46,558 bases of DNA from Candidatus Rifleibacteriota bacterium (lineage in GTDB: Bacteria; Muiribacteriota; Ozemobacteria; Ozemobacterales; Ozemobacteraceae), in contig JADFYG010000051.1 of NCBI GenBank assembly GCA_015233155.1, positions 1 through 46,558 on the forward strand, read 5' to 3'. How positions within the stretch are numbered: the stretch's first letter is position 1; each line of letters starts with the position of its first letter. Position numbers and translations under genes: made by a program. The notes below the pieces were generated by a model. It saw only the letters and a program-made list of their open reading frames with translations. It was not told where the DNA came from and ran no database searches. This document shows positions 42,301-46,558 of this stretch, in pieces.

Positions 42301-43263
42301 ATTGATGTGGCAGATCTGGATCGCTGTAAAAATGAGCAGGAAACATGGTTGGAAAAAGCCGCGGCGACGCAGACGGAGTATGTTACAGTGACCGATCTGA
42401 CCGCTCCGGCTTCCGGCCCGTTGCCGTTTTCCAAAGAGTCGGAAGGCGGGGTGTTGGTTGGCCAGGCTGTGCATGCAATACTGGAGAGCGCCCTGAGATT
42501 TCCAAAGGTGTCGATAGATAAGCATGTGTCGGCCGTCATGAGGCAGTTTCCGGATCTGGAAAAAAAGCGGGGTGATCTGCACGCGATGGCCGGCAGGGTG
42601 GTCGAAAGCGAACTCTGGCGCGAAATACTTGCCGCTGACGAGATTTACACGGAGATGCCGATCACTGGACCGTCGCGGATTTCTGCTTCGATTTCGACTT
42701 CTATAACGGTTTCTGTATCGGCTTCTGATCCAGCTTCAGCTTCAGCCTCAGCTTCTGTTTCTGATCCTGCTGCATATTCTGGTTCTCTTCCTGCTTCTGC
42801 TCCGGTCTCTGTCTCTGCTCCTGCTCATGCTTCTGCTCCGGTCTCTGCCTCTGCCCCTGCCCCTGCTTCTGCTCCGGTCTCTGCTCCTGCTTCTGCCTCT
42901 GCTTCTGCCTCTGCTTCTGCTTCTGCTTTTGCCACTGTTCCAGCGCCAGCTCTGGCTCCTGCTTCTGATCAGTATTGTGATTCAGGTAAAAGTGTTGCGG
43001 AGCGCAACACTCCAGTGAGAAACGGTCCGGATCAAATATCAGAAGGTATAATCGACGTTATTTACCGCAACAAGGATGGCTGGCACATAGTCGATTACAA
43101 GACGGATCAACTAGACAGTCCTGAGCATCTCGAACGATTGGTTTCTTTTCATGCTTCCCAGCTTCGTGAGTATGGTCGCCTGTGGCATGAAAAAATGGGA
43201 CAGAGAGTTGTCAGCAATCATCTGTTGTTTGTCAGAACCGGCGATCTCAGGCGTTGTGAATGA
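39355..43263 (+). CDS. addA: AddA-like helicase-nuclease
   Basis: The 1302-residue protein is a UvrD-type helicase: Walker A EAVPGSGKT (145-153), FMRKAAEDL (motif Ia region), VGTIHSFCGRLL, Walker B LLVDEFQDTD, VGDPKQSIYRFRRAD (motif III), LMTIHKAKGLE (motif V) and YVAATRARDLL (motif VI). A C-terminal nuclease domain has YTEMPI, EGIIDVIYR and VDYKTDQLD. The first 125 residues are low in complexity and atypical for AddA. A repeat-rich Ala/Ser/Pro/Val insert lies inside the nuclease domain (about residues 1110-1207). The core residues of both activities remain. GGAGGG precedes ATG 39355. The gene forms an operon with addB. Confidence 0.88.
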   Translation: MAKTVKNKVTENTPSTNITESAASDTPDMPDNIQERDEACSLAVTKSKLGRRGRKKAEPVVASVSALIPTPKSSCAAECAESRRMVRLGALRNTHELNGIGIIPAPTSDPDYAHEYAAPADGSGNPDQQVTDRIRTELDKCFLVEAVPGSGKTYNLVNRMAALVAGGCPVREIAAITFMRKAAEDLRVRFREALEDWLRMPELSNASRACIRKGLMEIDAAFVGTIHSFCGRLLRECPVEADLSPDFTELEEGESQEVQNNAWLAYLAQHPTLVQCLFEREINPHDGLFQRAFAVVCDNPDLDFFHKASVSDGFDLAKFSGELEVLLAPLESLDDKEIPAENASGDEQNPVRNVLNQVKGCIFHFRRLPPGYAPEQLASAMRRWPRSSAGNCRPAENDKEVWEKYSGTITQITTCLDHLDLHCAEIFYPDLLKHLKDAAQFAEQWRLQRNQVNFFDLLMRTVGLLKGHPNIRSQFSSRFPRLLVDEFQDTDPLQAEMVFLLTSENRDETDWRKCRPRPGSLFLVGDPKQSIYRFRRADISVYEDVKRLLADAGGEILTLACNRRSVPGIGAWVNAAFSRCFESEPGCIQAGFVAMLPHRKEAYGGVRAVEVRADCDGRQTTKIRAEEVKMVAKVIQQALAVGLPEANGGKRLEPEEILVLAQRNDFLVEYALALEKLGIPVLLTGGGKDLAEALQVAFKPLYWYLRAVSDPSDQGAVFGAFVGPYVGLADHELWEYARQRGALHYSPTAEDSGPVADAHRRLQQLRKKIRETDPATAFGVIVQECGLVPRLLASENGRLKYSFLVQVEALFRKHPLFRGAVDELGEWVISWPVDRTPDLPGRVRLMTIHKAKGLEAAVVFMVGIAKSMDFEPTFCIDRSGDVPKGFLRVAVSYGRFGSRNVAVSPVWDNYVKSENAADGAEKVRKAYVAATRARDLLLISRYTNKSGSIQAPFGKLLEKDVKKLSALELTPAVADENRSVVIIDVADLDRCKNEQETWLEKAAATQTEYVTVTDLTAPASGPLPFSKESEGGVLVGQAVHAILESALRFPKVSIDKHVSAVMRQFPDLEKKRGDLHAMAGRVVESELWREILAADEIYTEMPITGPSRISASISTSITVSVSASDPASASASASVSDPAAYSGSLPASAPVSVSAPAHASAPVSASAPAPASAPVSAPASASASASASASAFATVPAPALAPASDQYCDSGKSVAERNTPVRNGPDQISEGIIDVIYRNKDGWHIVDYKTDQLDSPEHLERLVSFHASQLREYGRLWHEKMGQRVVSNHLLFVRTGDLRRCE
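42680..42975 (+). repeat. Ser/Ala/Pro/Val coding repeat inside addA
   Basis: The region is a long run of imperfect GCTTCTGCT, TCTGCTCCG and GTCTCT units, all in frame. It encodes about 98 residues of mostly Ala, Ser, Pro and Val. It separates the EMPI motif from GIIDV of the nuclease fold, so it should loop out of the domain. Length variation by slippage is likely. Confidence 0.8.
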
Positions 43264-43462
43264 ATTCCGGAACCGACGTGCGCAACCCGATGAGAAGACT
43301 TTCTCGATAGTCCGAATGATTGACATTTCTCCGATAAGTGATACGAATTATGGACTTGCCGTTGCCTGCAAACAAGCATAGATATTACATTCTACCCCAA
43401 AGTTGTGATATACTACAATCAACAAATTGGGCGAAAACACGACCCGCATGAACACAGGGTTT

Positions 43463-43567
43463 ATTTCATAGTAGATTCGGTTTTCTCACCATTTTCGGCA
43501 TCTGTGGCCGATTTCATAGTAGATTCGGTTGTTGTAAAAGGGGGTAGAACTGAATCTACTATGAAAT
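43463..43567. repeat. 20-bp repeat: two direct copies and one inverted copy
   Basis: ATTTCATAGTAGATTCGGTT occurs at 43463-43482 and 43511-43530, and its reverse complement with one mismatch at 43548-43567. The last two can form a 20-bp stem around a 17-base loop. They lie between addA and the att-like site, and may be recombinase accessory sites or the ends of a lost element. The stretch 43264-43942 has no supported gene. Confidence 0.65.
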
Positions 43568-43625
43568 TAATTCAGGCGTAGACGGTTTTCTAAAAAACCG
43601 GTGAGAGAAGCGGCTAAAAATTTTA

Positions 43626-43642
43626 GATACATTTTAGATACA
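43626..43642. repeat. Two GATACA boxes
   Basis: GATACA at 43626-43631 and 43637-43642 are 11 bp apart. The same box is repeated five times with 11-12-bp spacing before the recombinase gene at the right end, so these may be arm-type recombinase sites of a neighbouring element. Confidence 0.4.
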
Positions 43643-43663
43643 AAATGTTTTTCCGGCAAAGAA

Positions 43664-43688
43664 AAAACCCGCTATTTCAGCGGGTTTT
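43664..43688. terminator. Hairpin terminator AAAACCCGC/GCGGGTTTT
   Basis: Nine-base arms pair perfectly around TATTTCA, with A-runs before and T-runs after, so it works in both directions. It resembles the hairpin at 45781-45813. Both lie just left of a copy of TGGAGCTGATCG, as expected for a tRNA-gene terminator next to a tRNA 3'-end att site. Confidence 0.65.
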
Positions 43689-43697
43689 GATATAAAA

Positions 43698-43709
43698 TGG
43701 AGCTGATCG
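43698..43709. other. Possible att core, tRNA-Ala 3'-end fragment (left copy)
   Basis: TGGAGCTGATCG is identical to 45846-45857. It is the reverse complement of the acceptor-stem end of a tRNA-Ala (CGATCAGCTCCA). TATACCCAAACGTATACCC at 43772-43790, with a counterpart at 45711-45730, looks like recombinase arm sites. Confidence 0.45.
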
Positions 43710-43942
43710 CCATCGAATAGTGCCTGGAAGTCGGCTTTATCAGCCAGTGTTGATTTTGCGGTTTTTCATGATATACCCAAACGTATACCCATCGGAAAAA
43801 GGCCTTTTGTGGCTTCAGTAACTCGCCGGATTGAAGATTCATTGCCGCCATGAAACTGATCTTATCGGACAGTTCGATGGCGTATTGCGGGATACAACTC
43901 CGCCATTCATTGTGTTTTGGGTGTGATTGTTATTAATAGTAA

Positions 43943-44845
43943 TCAAATCCATGGTCCTGGTGCTTTCCAGATCTGAAGGTGAGAAGTTCCTGACAAAATA
44001 GAGTGAGCTACCGGAGAAATAAATTCTCCGATAAATGAGACGAGATCACTGAATGACGCGGGAACTTCCTCGGATTTGATTCTTTTTCTGAACGCTGTCC
44101 ATTGCGGTTGTTTCGTGATGGCGAAGGGGGCTGAGAATGCCTCTATTTCTTCTGATAGTAAGGTTTCTCGACGTTCGAACGTTCGCCGAATGGCTTCGGT
44201 GAGGCGTGATCCTTCGAAATTGAAATGTTTGGATATAACCCAGATATCAAAGAAATCCTTCATCCGACTGTTCAGGCGGCCCAGTTTGACCATTGCCTCA
44301 AATTTTTCAGCTATTACACTTTCACGGCTATAGCAGAGAAGTCGCGGTCTGTCAAAATCCAACATTGTGGGAATATCCGCTTCTTCCGGACCAGGAAATA
44401 CGATATCGCCGAAACCGATGTCTGTTTGAAGCGTCACTTTGGCGGAACCCAACCGACCTTCGAATCGAACTCGGATTCCGTGATATTCAGCCTCTTCAGA
44501 AATGTGCTCACTTCGAATGGAATCTGGATGAAATTCGAGTCCGTCGCTGGTGACTTGCGTTTCCAGTATTGTGCGAACCTGCTCAGCGACATAGTCTTCA
44601 TCATTTCGGGTCTTACCCAGAAGGTCAATATCCATCGTCGGGCGAAGCTCTGGCAAGCGCCATACCTGCATCAACAAAGCACCTTTTAGGATGAATCGGT
44701 CAGCCAGAGGAGACTTGGCCAAACGATATAGGAATCGTTCCATGACATAATACTGCAGCAGTTCGTTGAACGGTCTTCCGTCTTTCTTGGCTTTGTTGAT
44801 AAGCCTTTGATGAACCGAGGCGGGAAGATTAATCGGAATAGTCAA
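43943..44845 (-). CDS. abiEii: AbiEii-type nucleotidyltransferase toxin
   Basis: The 300-residue protein carries the nucleotidyltransferase motif: FILKGALLMQVW, then RPTMDIDLLG (the D-x-D pair) near residues 49-76. LQTDIGFGD and ESVIAEKFEAMV-x-LG with RMKDFFDIW follow, all typical of AbiEii. Family members modify tRNA or other substrates and stop growth, often upon phage infection. It starts at TTG 44845, overlapping the antitoxin stop by four bases; no ATG fits the family N-terminus better. The length agrees with the family. It lies between two att-like sites, so it is probably a mobile defence cassette. Confidence 0.9.
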   Translation of the reverse strand: MTIPINLPASVHQRLINKAKKDGRPFNELLQYYVMERFLYRLAKSPLADRFILKGALLMQVWRLPELRPTMDIDLLGKTRNDEDYVAEQVRTILETQVTSDGLEFHPDSIRSEHISEEAEYHGIRVRFEGRLGSAKVTLQTDIGFGDIVFPGPEEADIPTMLDFDRPRLLCYSRESVIAEKFEAMVKLGRLNSRMKDFFDIWVISKHFNFEGSRLTEAIRRTFERRETLLSEEIEAFSAPFAITKQPQWTAFRKRIKSEEVPASFSDLVSFIGEFISPVAHSILSGTSHLQIWKAPGPWI

Positions 44846-45462
44846 ACCGTTGCCTCAAGATAAGGCCGCATGGCACGTTCGACACGACAAATTGCGGCAA
44901 ATTTCAATAATTGAGAGATGTTAAGTTTGTTACGATTCTTCAAGAACCTCAGGGCTTCTAAAAAGATATCCAGGCCGATCTTGTTCCGGAATTTGAAACA
45001 ATCCGCCAAAGTTTTTTCCGGACTGAAGATTTTGACAGGCACCCCATCTATGAAGTGAATCTCTATACCCGAATTAAGGGAAGGGCCGGAAAACCGGTGG
45101 ACGATGAGCGGCGGAAAGGCGAGTCTCGGCAGCTCACTGCCCTTGGCTTGGGCAATGGAAACTGCATGTGGAATCTGCGTCGTGATTCCGTGAAATGCAA
45201 GTGCTGAGACAAGGCAGATGATTCCGTTTGGAATTCTCAAAGCAACGACAACGAGATCCGGGTTGGATACTGGCGTGTGATCAGCGAGGCGGAAGACTCC
45301 TCTGGAAAGTTGCTCAATAGTGCCATTATTCCTAAGGTTATACAGAGTTCGAGGATGAATTCCAGCTCGAATGGCATCAGCAGTGCGGATGATACCACCC
45401 TGCTTTTTGATCAGGCGTTGAGCTTTATCCAGGCAATTTTCATGGGGTGGCAAACGAGTCAT
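44842..45462 (-). CDS. abiEi: AbiEi-type antitoxin and autorepressor
   Basis: The 206-residue protein has an N-terminal winged helix (RTADAIRAGIHPRTLYNLRN, LSRGVFRLAD) and a C-terminal domain with FFDGV-like FIDGVPVKIFSPEKTLADCF and EALRFLKNR. This is the AbiEi layout, which neutralises AbiEii and represses its own promoter. A perfect inverted repeat lies 28 bp upstream of ATG 45462. Translation is coupled to the toxin gene. No intergenic readthrough gene is seen to its right up to 45780. Confidence 0.9.
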   Translation of the reverse strand: MTRLPPHENCLDKAQRLIKKQGGIIRTADAIRAGIHPRTLYNLRNNGTIEQLSRGVFRLADHTPVSNPDLVVVALRIPNGIICLVSALAFHGITTQIPHAVSIAQAKGSELPRLAFPPLIVHRFSGPSLNSGIEIHFIDGVPVKIFSPEKTLADCFKFRNKIGLDIFLEALRFLKNRNKLNISQLLKFAAICRVERAMRPYLEATV

Positions 45463-45489
45463 GGATAGATTTCCATATAATTATTTATA

Positions 45490-45514
45490 AATAATGGTAA
45501 TACTATCCATTATT
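45490..45514 (-). promoter_or_regulatory. Operator-like inverted repeat before abiEi
   Basis: AATAATGG and CCATTATT pair exactly with nine bases between them. The site lies in the AT-rich promoter region 28-52 bp upstream of the abiEi start. AbiEi proteins are known to bind inverted repeats at their own promoters, so this is the likely autorepression site. Confidence 0.6.
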
Positions 45515-45780
45515 ATTTTTCAACTCTATTTTTTCCTGGCCGATAAGAGGACGGGCATCGCATGGGAGGGGAATGTAGAAATCTCAACAAAGAACGGATC
45601 GTTCCTTTCTGATGAGAAGCTCGGCGAATTCTTCCTCTCTAAAATGCCTTAAGAGTGAGCCACCACAGAAATTGGACAAGATCGTTTTTCTTTTTGAGTG
45701 ATTACCCATGATACCTAAAAGTATACCCAAAAATCCTGGATTTCGGTAGACTACCCTGGTTCGTGTAGGACGGATATAAG

Positions 45781-45813
45781 CCAGAAAACCCGCCTATTTG
45801 GCGGGTTTTCTGG
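45781..45813. terminator. Perfect 14-bp-arm hairpin
   Basis: CCAGAAAACCCGCC and GGCGGGTTTTCTGG pair without mismatch around TATTT. It is a likely bidirectional terminator and a longer relative of the one at 43664-43688. It lies 33 bp left of the second tRNA-Ala-like fragment. Confidence 0.7.
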
Positions 45814-45845
45814 ACTTTCCTGGACTTCTGCGAATCTGTCTTCGG

Positions 45846-45870
45846 TGGAGCTGATCGGGGGAGAACCATA
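45846..45870. other. Possible att site, tRNA-Ala 3'-end fragment (right copy)
   Basis: The reverse complement, read from about 45865 to 45843, is GGTTCTCCCCCGATCAGCTCC followed by ACC. It follows the T-arm and acceptor end of a tRNA-Ala (GGTTCGATCCCGATCAGCTCCACCA) with few changes. The rest of a tRNA is absent. A hairpin CATGCC-TAAAGTC-GGCATG follows at 45871-45889. Confidence 0.5.
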
Positions 45871-45913
45871 CATGCCTAAAGTCGGCATGAAAACACAATT
45901 GTCGTGAATTATA

Positions 45914-45975
45914 TTGACATTAGATACAGAATTAGATACAAATATAGATACATATTTTGATACATTTTTGATACA
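45914..45975 (+). repeat. Five phased GATACA boxes upstream of the recombinase
   Basis: GATACA starts at 45923, 45935, 45947, 45959 and 45970, that is every 11-12 bp, so all boxes face the same side of the helix. A TTGACA at 45914-45919 could be the -35 box of the recombinase promoter. The array ends 23 bp before ATG 45999 and may bind the recombinase or an excisionase. Confidence 0.6.
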
Positions 45976-45998
45976 AATCGGAAGCGAATCGACGCAAA

Positions 45999-46558
45999 AT
46001 GGCTCAAATCAATCATAAATACGTGCATCTTATAGGCAGGACTTATCACTATCAGCAGCGTGTTCCTCTGGATTTAGCGGAATATTTTGCAATGGTTGGT
46101 ATCGGTTCTTTTTTACGGGTTAGCCTAAAGACGGACTCGAAAGACGCCGCAATATCAGTAGCAATCCAACTCGCATATGTCGTTGACAGATTATTCGAGG
46201 CACTACGCCTCTGCAAGCCCGAGCAAACACGGCAATATATTGAGGCAACGCGCAATCCTTTTTTGGTGCGAATGTTACAGATGGGCGTGCGGCGGATAGC
46301 AAAAGCCGATGTCGCTGAGCAGGAACAACAATCGACTTTGCAACAAGGGATACAACAACAAGTTAAATCCCCACAGGCGGGATCGAACCCAAGGCCGCAA
46401 ATACAAGAAGCGATATCTGATCCCGGTGAACCGCTTCAAAAAATAATCGACATGTTTGTGAAAATGAAATGTGCTATCGGCGGTGGTTGGGGTGAAAAAT
46501 GCCAACTAGATCGAGTGGCATGTCTGGATGTATTCGCCGAGATTATGTCTCATCTGCA
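45999..46558 (+). CDS. Tyrosine recombinase (integrase), N-terminal part; runs off the window
   Basis: An open frame from ATG 45999 continues to the last base without a stop (186 codons seen). It starts MAQINHKYVHLIGRTYHYQQ, then RVPLDLAEYF, FLRVSLKTDSKDAAISVAIQ and a Gln-rich linker, and later KIIDMFVKMKC with a helical core-binding-like segment. This is the N-terminal arm-binding domain (DUF6538 type) of phage and island integrases. The catalytic domain with R-H-R-Y residues lies outside the window. Its place beside att-like repeats supports the call. Confidence 0.75.
   Translation, partial: MAQINHKYVHLIGRTYHYQQRVPLDLAEYFAMVGIGSFLRVSLKTDSKDAAISVAIQLAYVVDRLFEALRLCKPEQTRQYIEATRNPFLVRMLQMGVRRIAKADVAEQEQQSTLQQGIQQQVKSPQAGSNPRPQIQEAISDPGEPLQKIIDMFVKMKCAIGGGWGEKCQLDRVACLDVFAEIMSHL

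Noticed and set aside
42827..43018. Leu-rich frame within addA that looks like a membrane protein
   Set aside because: It is a frame-shifted reading of the Ser/Ala/Pro repeat of addA.
43463..43567. CRISPR array
   Set aside because: There are only three copies, one of them inverted, with unequal spacing and no cas genes.
45846..45920. An intact tRNA gene at the right att-like site
   Set aside because: Only the T-arm/acceptor end is recognisable. The CATGCC hairpin lacks U33 and no 5' acceptor strand is present.

Overview
The window looks like a mobile or horizontally assembled genomic island in a Gram-negative-type, sigma-54-using bacterium. Supporting signs are GGAG-type ribosome binding sites, a GAFTGA-bearing sigma-54 activator, AddAB recombination genes and mid-range GC with AT-richer inserts. 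Nothing here (no rRNA, no intact tRNA) fixes the taxon, so I do not name one. Almost every gene sits in tight, mostly minus-strand operons, and seven protein types occur twice inside 46 kb.

Layout. (1) 0.3-12 kb, minus strand: a sigma-54-type promoter at 11956-11971 heads a long run. In transcription order it holds a duplicated-core protein, small proteins (one with three zinc knuckles), a two-module AAA+ ATPase, two alternating pairs of cREC (cyclic-phosphate-processing receiver) and HCX5R protein phosphatase genes, two related proteins of unknown function (one cut by an in-frame TGA), a PPDK-like protein that stops before the PEP-binding barrel, and a membrane protein. (2) 12.0-14.8 kb, plus strand: an RtcR-like sigma-54 activator with its own sigma-70-type promoter, then a 'GYWIN' protein of unknown function. 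(3) 14.8-32.4 kb, minus strand: two PD-(D/E)XK nuclease-like genes, a PcfJ-domain protein, DnaB-N-like genes (one fused to an SRP/FlhF-type GTPase), a DnaB-C-like protein with a decayed P-loop, a MoxR / unknown / vWA-metallopeptidase operon, a divergent MetK, a truncated PIN gene and two 'FYSQSF' proteins. (4) 33.2-34.8 kb, plus strand: a HAD phosphatase-like gene and the second GYWIN gene behind a sigma-54-type promoter. (5) 35-43.3 kb, plus strand: Fic, AddB-like and AddA-like genes. (6) 43.3-46.6 kb: repeats, two partial tRNA-Ala 3'-end copies with terminator hairpins, an AbiEi/AbiEii toxin-antitoxin pair and the start of a tyrosine recombinase that runs off the window.

How it may work together. 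Four sequences fitting the GG-N10-GC pattern of sigma-54 promoters lie before island operons, and a roughly 72-nt structured repeat (three good copies, perhaps a fourth) lies near operon heads. The activator at 12625-14235 is therefore the likely switch of a multi-operon response that combines AAA+/MoxR machines, phosphotransfer and phosphatase proteins, a MetK-like enzyme and replication-helicase-like parts. No RtcA or RtcB is present, so this is not the classical Rtc RNA-repair operon. I infer a stress, RNA-damage or phage-response system whose function is unknown. AddAB, AbiE, Fic and the nuclease-like genes look like separate cargo.
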